DNA from: Tetranychus cinnabarinus
Taxonomy: Eukaryota > Arthropoda > Arachnida > Trombidiformes > Tetranychidae
Direction: 5' to 3'
Assembly (NCBI GenBank): GCA_022266195.1
Contig: WHVY01000001.1
Coordinates: 11,966,001-12,030,000, forward strand
DNA length: 64,000 bases
Both the position numbers and the translations under genes were made by a program. Within the stretch, counting starts at the first letter, position 1. Each line of letters begins with the position of its first letter. The notes under the pieces were generated by a model. The model did not search any database and was not told the DNA's origin. It saw only the letters and a program-made list of their open reading frames with translations. Below, piece by piece: positions 36,485 through 46,960 of the stretch.

Positions 36485-36500
36485 GGTTATGGGCCCAGCT
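36485..36500 (+). promoter_or_regulatory. primer binding site (internal initiator-tRNA-Met type)
   Basis: GGTTATGGGCCCAGCT directly abuts the 5' LTR. Its complement matches the anticodon arm of initiator tRNA-Met (GCTGGGCCCATAACC, with CAT as anticodon), not the tRNA 3' end. Drosophila copia is known to use the same internal site, primed by a tRNA half. Confidence 0.88.
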
Positions 36501-36589
36501 CTCTTGTTTTAAATAGTTGTCGCTGTTTAGAAGTTTAATTTTTCACTTGTTAGTTTCTATACCTTTGCTATATTTTGTGATTCTCAAAA

Positions 36590-39500
36590 ATGGAGAAAAG
36601 TAATGTTCATGTCGCTACTTTGACTGCTTCGTCTTTCCAACGCTGGAAGTACGAGATATCTGCTGTTTTGGAATCCAAGGATCTTATTGATACGGTGTTA
36701 GGTATTGATTTGAAACCAACGGAAGGTGATGATAAAATTAAACAATGGAGAATGAAAGACGCTAGTGCCCGAAGTATTATTTCGGTTACTTTGGACGAAG
36801 AGCATCATGCTCTCATTCGGTCATGTGCAACATCGCATGAAATGTGGAAATCTCTGATAAACTATCGAGAGAAGACAACATTGAACAATAAATACTTGTG
36901 TGCTCAAGCTTTTCACGAGTTGAAATTTCAACCCGATATGTCGGTTAGTGCTTACATCAGTGAGATCTCAACTTTAATCAAGCAGATGAAAGATTTGGAC
37001 CAAGAGCCTTCAAAAGAGACTGTGATGGCAAAAATTATCAACGACTTGCCGAAGTCTTACGACTCCTTCCGGACCTCGTGGCGTTTGGCGGCTCTTAGTG
37101 GTCTCAACTTGAAATTGGATGATCTACAGGCTCAATTGCTGATTCATGAGCGGGATATAGTAAATGATGGTGCCGTGAGATCTCAAGGTGAAGCTCTAGT
37201 GCTAAACAAGAAGAAATTCAAGAAGTGGACATTCAAGTGTTATAATTGTGGTGAAGTTGGTCATCTAAAAAGGAATTGTAAGAAGCCTAGAAAGCGAAAC
37301 GATGATAATCAAAATGGTGGTTTCATGGTGAGATCTCGCAATGAGATCTCAGAAGTGAGATCTCACAGTGAGATCTTAAGTGTTGGATCTCACTTTGAGA
37401 AATATCCAAGTGACTCTGGTTGGATCATGGACTCTGGTGCTTCAAATCATTTTGTTCGAGATAGAGAATTATTCGCTTCATACAGGACTCTTCCTGAACC
37501 TGAAAGATTCGAAGTAGGTGACGGTAACTTAGTGGAAGCAATTGGTATTGGTGATGTTCAAGTCAAAACATTCAATGGAAAAGAGTGGAAACCTAACAGA
37601 TTACTGGAAGTTAGGCACGTACCAAGACTATCAGTCCCTCATTTGATATCGATGGGCCAAATCACAAGGCGAGGACTGGAGGTAGTTGCTAAAGGTAGAG
37701 ATCTCGTAGTGAGATCTCAGAATAATAATATTGTCGTAATTGGTCGGAAGAATGAGCACAGCAACTTGTTCAGATTGTGCATCCAACCCTTGAATGAGAT
37801 CTCAAAGATCTTAATGAATCAATCAAAGGGTAATTCATTGAAAGACTGGCATGAACGGATGGGTCATATCGGTGTCGATAGGATAATAAAGATGGCTCAC
37901 GTTGGACTGATACCAAAGTTTCAAAATATCAGTATCCAGAAAGAAAAGTTCTTTTGCCATGGATGCACCCTAGGAAAGCAAGTTAAGCTTCATCTTGATA
38001 CATGCGAACCAAAACCGATGACAGTGGGGTCACATATAAGCAGTGATGTAGTGGGACCAATGGAAGTGCCTTCAATTGGTGGTGCACTCTATGCTGCTAT
38101 CTTCAAATGTAGGCATAGTACCTACAGAAAGGTTTTTACGCTCAAACATAAGAATGAGATCTCAAACGTTCTACCTCGTGTTTTTAAAGACATTAAAATT
38201 GAGACTGGAAATGATGTTAAGGTTCTGCGTACGGACAATGGACTCGAGTATCAAAATAAGGATGTTAAAAGTATCACAGACAAGTTCTTGGTTCAACATG
38301 AATTCAGCGTTCCATATGTCCATGAACAGAATGGAGCTGCTGAAAGAGAAATAAGAACGCTGGTTGATCTAGCAAGATCTATGATCCATGCTAAGAATCT
38401 GCCTAAGAAGCTCTGGGCCGAAGCTCTCAACACTGCTGTGTATTGCTCTAATCGAGCTCTCACTGGTGAGATCTCAGAGTCAACTCCTTATGAAATTTGG
38501 TTTGGTAAGAAGCCTGACATTTCTCATCTAAGACCGTTTGGAACAGAAGCTTATGCACTGGTACCGAAGGAAAGAAGGAAGAAATGGGACCCAAAGAGTC
38601 GTAAAGGTATTCTCGTAGGATTCACCGAGACTTGCAAAAATTTTAGAGTGTACTTCAGTGAGTCGAACCGAGTTGAGATTGTTCGTCATGTTAAATTCAA
38701 CGATGCTAGAGAACCATCTTTAATAGAAGACCAAGACGGTTTTAAGACTGTGGAGATCGAGATCCCAGAAGTGAGATCTCAAAATGAGATTTCAGAAGAA
38801 ATTTCTCCTACTGAGCTTACAGAAGTAATTGCTGGTAATGAGGTTCAAGAAGTAAGCTCACAAACTGAGTTTCGGGAAGCGAGATCTCAAAATGAGACTC
38901 CGAGATCCCAAATTGAGATTCCGGGATCTCAAAATAAAACTGCGAGATCTCGAAAGGAGATGGCGAGCTCTCGAAATGAGATAGCGAGATCTCAAAATGA
39001 GATTTCAAGGTATGACCTGCGAGATCGTCAACAATGTAAGCGAATACTGACCATGGTTCGAGATGAGCCGACTACTTTCAAAGAGGCTCTGGAAAGCGAG
39101 GATTCCAAAGAATGGCTTGCAGCTATGGAAGATGAGATCTCAGCTTTAAACAAAAACAAGACTTGGACGCTCGTTGATCTTCCGTGTGGAAAATCCAAAG
39201 TTAAATGTAGATGGATCTTCAAAATAAAAGAAAAACCAGATGGTACTGTGGAGCGATATCGAGCTAGACTTGTTGCGAAAGGATACTCTCAGGTACCAGG
39301 CCAAGACTACAATGAAACATTTGCACCAGTTGTAAGATATGAATCCATAAGGACTGTGTTGGCCGTAGCTTCTCATTATGGAATGGAGATCTCACAATTT
39401 GACGTGAAGACTGCTTTTCTCTATGGAGATCTGTTAGAAGAAATTTATATGGAGCAACCGCCTGGCTTTATCGAGGATCCAAACAAAGTTTGTCGACTAC

Positions 39501-40612
39501 ACAAGGGATTGTACGGACTGAAACAAGCTCCGCGCCAGTGGAATCTTAAATTCACATCATTTTTGAATGCGTTTGGTTTCGAAAGACTTGAAGCAGATCA
39601 TGGCATCTTTGTTTCGACTAGAGAATCTAGTTTCTCTATTTTGGCTCTCTACGTTGATGATGGATTATTGTGTACGACTAAAAAGGAGCAAGCTGGTAAA
39701 ATAATAAATTTCTTGAGATCTCACTTCGAGATGACGTTCGGCGATGCAAAGGCTTTCCTTGGTATGGAAGTTAAATATGATATCTCGAAAGGAGAGCTCA
39801 GATTGAGCTCTCAACGATACATACGGAAGATACTAGCCAGATTCAAGATGGATCAATGCAAGCCTGTGTTGACTCCGAGTGATGTTAACCACAAGTTAGA
39901 GCTTCCAGAAGTAAATGAAGATCAGGATAAGCCATATCAAGAAGCAGTGGGAGCTCTCATGTACCTAGCCGTAACAACACGTCCTGATATAATGTTTGCC
40001 GTCTCAAAATGTTCTCAGTTTTGTTGTAACTACTCAACTAGCCATTGGACTGCAGTAAAAAGAATCATGAGATATCTACAGCTAACAAAAGATTACGGAA
40101 TATCATTCATGAGATCAGGATCATTACATCTGACTGCATATTGTGATTCCGATTACGCTTCGGATACCTTGACCAGAAGATCAACAACTGGATATGTACT
40201 CATGCTCAGCAATGGACCGATCTCTTGGGCTTCGAGATCTCAAAAGACAGTAGCCCAGAGTACCACTGAGGCTGAATATATGGCGATGGCGGAATGTTCT
40301 AAGGAAATTATATGGAGTCGTCAGTTGCTAAAAGAATTGAGATCTCAACAAGAGATCCCAACTAAAATGCTTTGCGATAATCAAGGGGCTATCAAGTTGG
40401 TTGACAACCCCGTTTTGCATCGAAGGACTAAACATATCGATGTGCGCTATCACTTCATTAGGGACGCTAAGGAAAGTGGTCAACTCATGTTGGAATATGT
40501 ACCAAGCAAGGATCAAGCCGCAGATTTTCTAACCAAGCCACTCTGTTCGGAGGCTTTCAATCATTGTCGGGATACCATAGGAGTTGTCAAGACGAGTGAG
40601 TGGGAGTGTTAA
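36590..40612 (+). CDS. copia gag-pol polyprotein
   Basis: One frame of 1340 residues. Gag (UBN2/copia type) at about 1-200; CCHC knuckle CYNCGEVGHLKRNC at about 217-230; aspartic protease core MDSGASNHF at about 280; integrase zinc-binding region HERMGHIG ... CHGC at about 420-455 and catalytic core with Asp in SSDVVGPM, Asp in RTDNGLEY and Glu in QNGAAERE (about 485-590); a repeat-rich linker (about 725-805); reverse transcriptase with WIFKIK, FDVKTAFLYGDL and the YVDDGLLC active site (about 870-1080); RNase H with YCDSDYASD, TTGY, TEAEYMA and DNQGAI (about 1180-1310). The last codon and stop (TGTTAA) are the first six bases of the 3' LTR. Gag and Pol are in one frame, as in copia. Confidence 0.97.
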   Translation: MEKSNVHVATLTASSFQRWKYEISAVLESKDLIDTVLGIDLKPTEGDDKIKQWRMKDASARSIISVTLDEEHHALIRSCATSHEMWKSLINYREKTTLNNKYLCAQAFHELKFQPDMSVSAYISEISTLIKQMKDLDQEPSKETVMAKIINDLPKSYDSFRTSWRLAALSGLNLKLDDLQAQLLIHERDIVNDGAVRSQGEALVLNKKKFKKWTFKCYNCGEVGHLKRNCKKPRKRNDDNQNGGFMVRSRNEISEVRSHSEILSVGSHFEKYPSDSGWIMDSGASNHFVRDRELFASYRTLPEPERFEVGDGNLVEAIGIGDVQVKTFNGKEWKPNRLLEVRHVPRLSVPHLISMGQITRRGLEVVAKGRDLVVRSQNNNIVVIGRKNEHSNLFRLCIQPLNEISKILMNQSKGNSLKDWHERMGHIGVDRIIKMAHVGLIPKFQNISIQKEKFFCHGCTLGKQVKLHLDTCEPKPMTVGSHISSDVVGPMEVPSIGGALYAAIFKCRHSTYRKVFTLKHKNEISNVLPRVFKDIKIETGNDVKVLRTDNGLEYQNKDVKSITDKFLVQHEFSVPYVHEQNGAAEREIRTLVDLARSMIHAKNLPKKLWAEALNTAVYCSNRALTGEISESTPYEIWFGKKPDISHLRPFGTEAYALVPKERRKKWDPKSRKGILVGFTETCKNFRVYFSESNRVEIVRHVKFNDAREPSLIEDQDGFKTVEIEIPEVRSQNEISEEISPTELTEVIAGNEVQEVSSQTEFREARSQNETPRSQIEIPGSQNKTARSRKEMASSRNEIARSQNEISRYDLRDRQQCKRILTMVRDEPTTFKEALESEDSKEWLAAMEDEISALNKNKTWTLVDLPCGKSKVKCRWIFKIKEKPDGTVERYRARLVAKGYSQVPGQDYNETFAPVVRYESIRTVLAVASHYGMEISQFDVKTAFLYGDLLEEIYMEQPPGFIEDPNKVCRLHKGLYGLKQAPRQWNLKFTSFLNAFGFERLEADHGIFVSTRESSFSILALYVDDGLLCTTKKEQAGKIINFLRSHFEMTFGDAKAFLGMEVKYDISKGELRLSSQRYIRKILARFKMDQCKPVLTPSDVNHKLELPEVNEDQDKPYQEAVGALMYLAVTTRPDIMFAVSKCSQFCCNYSTSHWTAVKRIMRYLQLTKDYGISFMRSGSLHLTAYCDSDYASDTLTRRSTTGYVLMLSNGPISWASRSQKTVAQSTTEAEYMAMAECSKEIIWSRQLLKELRSQQEIPTKMLCDNQGAIKLVDNPVLHRRTKHIDVRYHFIRDAKESGQLMLEYVPSKDQAADFLTKPLCSEAFNHCRDTIGVVKTSEWEC
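38770..39010 (+). repeat. degenerate in-frame repeats in the integrase-RT linker
   Basis: A run of units of about 15-24 bp built on GAGATCTCAAAATGAGAT and close variants. In the frame it reads as (A/P)RSQNEI-like units: RSQNEIS, RSQNETP, RSQIEIPG, ARSQNEIS. The linker between integrase and reverse transcriptase tolerates such expansion. Confidence 0.85.
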
Positions 40613-40828
40613 TGGGTACACCCGTCCTTGACCTCACACCCTCTGACCTTAGGCTATGACCTATTTTGACTAATCCTTTTGTTTACTCTTTGAGTCCTCG
40701 TTGTGTCCCTCTTTTTCTTGGGTATATAAACAAGTACCTTTTGACCTTTACTTTACTTTCATTTTCTCAATAAACTATTTAAGTATCTCAATCTGAGATC
40801 TCAATTTGAGCTTTCATTCCTACTAACA
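40607..40828 (+). repeat. 3' LTR
   Basis: Same 222 bp as the 5' LTR with no difference seen. TATA at 40723-40730, AATAAA at 40769-40774, GAGATCTC at 40795-40802. It follows a purine-rich tract (GTGAGTGGGAG) that fits a polypurine primer. Confidence 0.97.
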
Positions 40829-41066
40829 AATGTCAAGGAATTAAACAAAACAAACTTGAAACAAATTCTCATGTGAAAAAGTGTAAAATATGATTATAAT
40901 TATAATCATGAAGATGAGGAACAAGTGAATAACAATAAAGATGATGATAACCTAGTAACTATGAGTTTCTCATGGTAACCATTTCAAGACAATTCAAAAC
41001 AAACATTATGTTTGTGACAATTGGCTCAACTGTTATCAACTAATGATGGTAAAATTATAATTGAGA

Positions 41067-44000
41067 ATGGATAATGAGACAATTAACATAGACGATGCCG
41101 AGGTGATCATGAAATCTGATGAGAGTAAAACAATCAGTATTGGTGAAAACAGTGAAGATAAATTGACCAGAATGAAAACACCAGCTTTACCGTCAGCCAT
41201 GTCATCTTCCTCTTTGGGTAAACCTTCAGGATCAACATCAATAATGATGACAACCGTTAAACCACCAAGTAATGAGTTACGGTGTAAACAGGCTTACAAT
41301 TGGTTGTTACATTTACATTATGTGCGAGGTGAGTACGACTTTTGCTGTGACCAAATCAATCGAATTGAATGTACATCGGAATACTCGTGGTACCTTAAAG
41401 GGTTGATTTCATTGCGTGACAAGGGCAATGTCAAGGAAGCTTTGGGTTACTTTAACCAAATCAAATCACTGTCCAATGTGTATTACATTAAAGCGGTCAT
41501 CAGATGTCTTTTGCTTCTTGGCCGGCACACCGAGGTGTCTGAGGTAATCCGTGAAACTGGTTTACGAATGGCTCCAAATGATTGGCAATTGTGGTTCATT
41601 TTGGGCAATTGTTACTTTCATTCGGGTAACATTCCGTTGGCCAAAGATGCCTACCAACATTCACTGCAAAATTCAAATACTGTTGAACCATTCCTACTGC
41701 TTGCCCAGTGCCATTCAATTGAAGGTGACTCCAAGTCGGCCATTTTTGTCTTGAGACGAGCAGCAGAGTAAGTAATTATTTTTATACATTAAGATGATTA
41801 TCATGATAATAATGGTCATCATCAACTTGTCATCAATCTCATTCTCCAATAACTTTTGTCCTGTTTTACTTTCGATGAGCATTTTTTTCGTGATTCTCAC
41901 GAACCTGAAACTTCATTAAAGCTATAATACCTAAAAAACAATCAAATATCCTCATCAGTTTCATTTTGTTAGCTTGTGGACACCAACCTTTTCAAAATAC
42001 AGATGAAATATACATACAAAAAAGGCTCATCACACATTTAATCATTCATTTTCAAAAATTGATCGTGATCACAATCATCAATTAACGCTACCAGAATTAG
42101 AATGAAATTTGATGTACTCTCAATTCCCTTTCGCTCTCAGATTTATCATCAAATTTGAAATTTTTTAAGCACATACACCATGCACGATCTTTTATTGTTC
42201 AAACTTGAATGGTGTATGAAGCAAAAATTTATGAAAAACCATCATAACAATTGCTGGCTAAACTTGAGGCATAAGAAAATCAAATCAAATACACGTTTGT
42301 AAACCGTTTTATTTAAATAATGGTTTACGATAGGATTCACTGTTTTTTCAGCTTAACAATTAGCAAATGGTGAAAAGGGCAAAGTATGAATGTAAAACTG
42401 ACAAAAGTAAAAAAAATGATACACTTTTTAATATTATTTAACTTCTCTTGGGTTCAACTTTCTGGTATCACATGCTACCATCAATTTGGTTTATGCTAAC
42501 CAACTCACTCCTTTGGTTTCCTCTTTACTTGTTTACTCTCTACGTATTACCCAATTTTACCTAAAGGCAAACAGTTTCAAGTTAATCTAGTTCCGTAATT
42601 CAAGAAATGAGATGAAGAGAAGAGAAAGAGAGGGGAGATGAGATGAGATGAAAAGGATGAAGAAAGTTGTTTGAAGCGATTCAAGATGCAGCTAACTTGC
42701 ATCGGTAATAACCAGCATCTTTATTCTACAATCTCTCCAATATTTGCTTCCATTTCTAAGCTTTCAACGCCAAAGCTTGTTATAAATATGACTTGGTGAG
42801 AAATGAACACTGAATTGTTAATCCGTCAATAGCAAGGAATACAGATGATAAGGAAAAAACAAGCCAAATATATCTATTGCACTACCAAAGATAATTTTTG
42901 TGGATTCCAGTCTATATACATAAGATTTAATGGTTGTTTTATTCAACTTTATAGAATAGTAACACTAATGAAGCAAGACACTTCCAATTATAACAACCAA
43001 TTTGTAGCAAAATTAAAAAAATCACAGCTAAATGAACACCATGTTTTGACAATAGATGACACAGTAAAAGTAGACTATTAGCAAGACATGCATAAACAAA
43101 GAAACACGGAGTCACAGAGTTACATTAAAGCGAATATCACCATATTTACTGATTGAATTTAATCAAGATACGATTTTGAAGCAAGATGTACAATTAACAA
43201 TAACACAGTAGCACAACTAATAATAAACATAGTTAATTACATACCTGATTATTGAAAGATGTAGACAATAACAAAAGGTGATAAAACAAAGTAAAGGTTT
43301 ATCTTGTTGGTATATGTATATTATTGACTGTGTATATCTCCAGAATTATACCAAAAATTAACAGATGGAAATAGTGATCAAACAAATAAAATGAAGCAAA
43401 AATTGGTTTTAATAATCCAAATAACACACAAACTAAATATTACATGAAAAAAAGTTGCTTGTTGACTTGTTGATAGTTGGTTTAGTTGGTTCATGTCATT
43501 TTAGCAATAGCTGTTAACCGGTTTCAACTTTTGGGTACTCTTAGGTCTTCATCAACTTACCAACTTATGCCCTCTTTAGGCAATCAAAATAATTAATTTT
43601 AAAATGTAAAATTTTTCAACATTATAAATCAGCTGAGAGTGAACAATTTTGCTGGTTAATTGGCTTTATTTTGATTATCCTTCATTCAATAAACTTTGAT
43701 TTGAAAAGTAACCCTTTCCCTCTCATTATCATCATGAATCGAGAGAAAGATTAGCAAGGAAAATTAAGCAAGAGACACAAAAAAGAGGTTAAAGTGTTTA
43801 AGTTTGTTGATGAAGCGAAATCATGCTTAAACAAACTAACTTGAGTAAATCAATTTAACAACTAACAGTAACATCAATAATCTTGATTATTTATTTGAAA
43901 CTCCTCACACAAAAGGATAACAAAAACAGTTTTCATAAGTTGTAATTATTTTTGGTGTCAGGTACAATTGATTTGACCTTAAATCAAGCAATAATCTACT

Positions 44001-44969
44001 ACAAGCTTCGCTCAGTCCATTAGTAAATCATTTTTGTAAAATTGATTACCTTTTTCAGTCACCTTTTTTTTCTCTGATTGTCACATCAAATCTAATTTAA
44101 AAGACTCCATTAACTGAGCTCATTCAATTGTCCAATAAATGTCTTGTTTGCTTCATTTCATTGCCAGAATTTCACCAGATAATATTCCGGTTGCTATACG
44201 CTTGGGTCAACTATTGATGGAAAGTGAAATGAAATCAAAAGGAATCGAAAAGTTTATCCAGTTAAATCAAATGACCATCCATACAAGAGGAAATCTTGAC
44301 CTTTCATTGGCTGTTGGATCAATTTTACTTGAAACTAGAGGTGATGTTGAAGCTGCTTTGTACAAGTACAAGTTATCTGAATGCTACGAATCACCAAGTA
44401 TATGGAATAATGTTGGACTTTGTTTTGCTTCCAGAAAGAAATACGTTGCTGCTGTTAGCTGTATTAAGCGAGCTCTTTATTTAAATCCATTAGATCATCG
44501 GATTAACTTTAATTTAGGTCTTCTATCATTACAATTGAGACAATTTGCAAGTGGATTTCATTACTTTAAAACAGCTTGTGCTCTTTGTAAGGCATCATCA
44601 GCCAATGTTATCTTTTCATTGCTAGCAGTTTCCTTGGAATCACTTTCTGATGATATTAATGCTAGACAAGCTCATATAACAGCAATTAAAGGCTTAGAAA
44701 AGATGACCGTTTTCTCGCCCATTCCGTTGATTAATTATGCTGTTTATCTGTATAACAAAGATAAATCAGAATGCAAAGAAATGATTATGGAGCTTTTGAT
44801 GACACTGGAACAGTTTTGGTTGAACCGTAAACAGCAATCTGGAAATGGGAATAATGGTGGTTTGAATGAATTTGAGGAATCTTTCATGAAAACTGCAACG
44901 CAATTATCAACTTTATTGAACATTAACTCGCACATGGCTTGGTCAAGGAAAGATTCATCGACCACTTAA
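41067..44969 (+). CDS. BBS4: Bardet-Biedl syndrome 4 protein (TPR, BBSome)
   Basis: Subunit of the BBSome, which moves membrane proteins into and out of cilia; in arthropods it is expected in ciliated sensory neurons. Exons 41067-41767 and 44168-44969 join in phase to 500 residues. After a Ser/Thr-rich N-terminus, YNWLLHLHYVRGEYD matches the BBS4 start (NWLIHLHYIRKDYE). TPR repeats follow throughout, with WQLWFILGNCYFHSGNIPLA in exon 1 and SIWNNVGLCFASRKKYVAAV then CIKRALYLNPLDHRINFNLG in exon 2, the most family-specific stretch. The C-terminus (INSHMAWSRK) parallels human EALVWTK. The human protein's long Ser/Pro tail is absent. Confidence 0.93.
41768..44167 (+). other. BBS4 intron, no gene seen
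   Basis: A 2.4-kb intron, long for this window. It has a GA-rich simple repeat at about 42605-42670 and otherwise AT-rich DNA. An open frame at 42845-43081 has no domain and lacks support. Confidence 0.55.
42605..42670. repeat. GA/GATGA-rich simple repeat
   Basis: Purine-only stretch built of GAGA and GATGA units inside the BBS4 intron. Confidence 0.8.
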
Positions 44970-45037
44970 ATTTTAAACATTAATTTATTAATAAACTGTG
45001 AAATAACAAATTATTTGTTTCATCATTGTGAATGTAC

Positions 45038-46161
45038 TTATAAAAGATTCCAATCGATGACAAATGGTTCTCCGTCCCTGTTGAATAGGTTTATTTTGTA
45101 GCGATCTTCCATGTCCCTGTATTAAAAAAAGTAAAAGCATTAGATTTGTAATTTTGACAAAGACTCAGTTTACTTACTTGTCAACAAATTGAACCCTAAA
45201 CCTTTTATGAAGAACCAAATCTCTGAAATTATCCCTGATGAAAGAAGATACAGTAAAGAATAATGTATTAGAAAAAATAACATGAAATATAAACATCAGG
45301 TAAAAATTTGAGGCGAGTTTCAAGATTCTTACATGACTTGGTCAGTAATGGATATTCCTTGAGGAACAATGACAGCACAGTGAACAGCGGCTGGAGGTAA
45401 TGTTGCGAATTTTGGTTTCAATGAAAGGACTTCTCTTCTATCAACCATCAACTCAACTCCTGTGTCGATATTCATGATAAGGAGTTCATCTTCGTCGTAA
45501 CTCATGTCTATCACTCTTCCACGAAAGAAGACAGAATCACTTCTAGCAGCAACAAGACTTCCAATCGCTGGATAAATTAAGAAATTTTCCTTGTTTTCTG
45601 CTCTTCGATAGAAGTCAGTCATTTCCTTGGTTAAGTTGAGGTAATTTTCCAATGTTGGATCGATGAAGTCATAATGAGCACCTACTCTCGACTCAAAATT
45701 CTGTTCAAGAAATATGTCCTCAGTAGGTTTAACATAAAGGGAATATGGGCTTAAACATTCAGTTACAATCGCTTTCAAGCTCATTCCTACTTTGACGAGC
45801 TCTGATTGAAAAGTGTCGATAAGCACTTCTTCAGTGTCCAAGGAATCCACTGAAAATAAAAAATGAACAAAATAATGAACAATTATCTAATTTAATAATA
45901 ATTAAATTGAATTTCATATAACTTACTTTGAGAATGTTTCAAATGTTTATGAACACAGCTTGCACCATATTTACAATAACCGTTCAAAAAATGTTGGCAA
46001 ACTTTATCCAAATCTCCACTCTTGTAACCTAAAATTGCTGTTCCAGTATCCGAAGGGTCAAATGCATAAGTATTTGTCAAAGCCCTATGGTCTTCTTTCA
46101 TTGGATCCCAATCATCAGGAATCTCTTCGTCGATTGAGCTCATTGATGATGAGCGTTTAAC
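45038..46161 (-). CDS. CCCH-Tudor half of the second MYG1-Tudor copy
   Basis: Exons (minus) 46161-45927, 45849-45333, 45234-45178 and 45116-45038 have exactly the lengths of the last four exons of the 3-7 kb gene (235, 517, 57, 79 bp), keep all splice sites and stay open. The CCCH finger is kept (CQHFLNGYCKYGASCVHKH) and the Tudor exon differs at only two residues of about 172. The exon that should precede it is shifted and truncated, so this half is cut off from the MYG1 half. An ATG at 46143 (MSSIDEEIPDDWDP) could start a separate 270-residue protein if a promoter or a leaky upstream frame allows. It is either a new CCCH-Tudor gene or a young pseudogene. Confidence 0.6.
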
Positions 46162-46164
46162 CTG

Positions 46165-46960
46165 AAAAATAAAAAATGCAATTAGTAACTTGTGATAGAC
46201 TTTGAGTAAACCGGAGGTGCAATAATTTAGTAAACAAAGGGTTTTATTTTAGCATGAGTTTTTATTTATAAAATTCTGAAAAGCTTGCAATGGATTATGG
46301 GTCAGTTTTATGGATATCTGATATGTCTTAAAAGCTAAATGACGCCTTCAAATTAAGTTTAATTGGTTTAAAATTATGTAATATTTGCAATAGATGGCGG
46401 TGATGTTAGTAAGACCAATTTTGGTTAATCAAACATATTTGTGATTAATTGGCTTTTTAACGCTTAATTTAAGGGAAAAATTTATGTAGTTGGATTTTAG
46501 TGCAAAATTTTTTAAATCTAATTAGTTCGGTCCAGGCACGACGCTGGAAAATTGAGTTACTCCATCTTTAGGGATAATTTATACTTTTTATTGCTTGGAT
46601 TTCAGTTTACATGTTTTAAAAAAAAGTTAAATGAAAAATGCAAAAGTATCAATTATCGGTAAAGATAGAGTAAATCAAAACCCACAGGTCCATAACATGC
46701 TACACTATCATGCTCATTGTTCAAATGAATGAATATGTAACGTTTGTAGTTGCATGCTGAACAAATCAAAATACTCACTGAAAGCAAGTCAAATGAATTT
46801 GATTTGACTTGTTAGCAAGCTGCAAATTTATTTGAATGTATTTCTGATTTCAAATCATTGAATTGATTGTTAGCAAAATGATTGGACAATTGTTCTTGAA
46901 TATCATCCAATTGATTAGAGTCATCATTAGATAGATGAATGTAAAATTCACTTGGATCGA
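46165..46960 (-). pseudogene. wrecked Tudor 1 region of the second copy
   Basis: The stretch 46875-46960 still matches the start of Tudor 1 of the first copy. It then jumps (near 46870) to sequence matching about 4625 of the first copy, next to the kept splice donor at about 46780. The Tudor core is gone. The rest (46165-46780) is the enlarged intron before the CCCH exon, which shows an unrelated insertion relative to the 394-bp intron of the first copy. Confidence 0.7.

Larger units (their letters stand above)
36258..40833 (+). mobile_element. intact Ty1/copia LTR retrotransposon
   Basis: Complete element 36263-40828 flanked by a 5-bp target duplication AATGT (36258-36262 and 40829-40833). 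LTRs of 222 bp show no difference by eye. It carries a primer binding site just after the 5' LTR and one uninterrupted gag-pol frame. The order protease, integrase, reverse transcriptase, RNase H is the copia order. Identical LTRs, an open frame and a clean target duplication mean a very recent insertion, probably still competent. It sits between the orphan membrane gene and BBS4 and breaks neither. Confidence 0.97.

Noticed and set aside
38817..39008. Antisense frame rich in SHFEIS units in the copia linker
   Set aside because: Mirror of the palindromic repeat units, which are open on both strands because GAGATCTC is its own complement.
38770..39010. CRISPR-like array
   Set aside because: Short, degenerate units with no uniform spacers, inside a eukaryotic retrotransposon frame.
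42845..43081. 78-residue frame in the BBS4 intron
   Set aside because: No domain or start context; chance frame in AT-rich intron.
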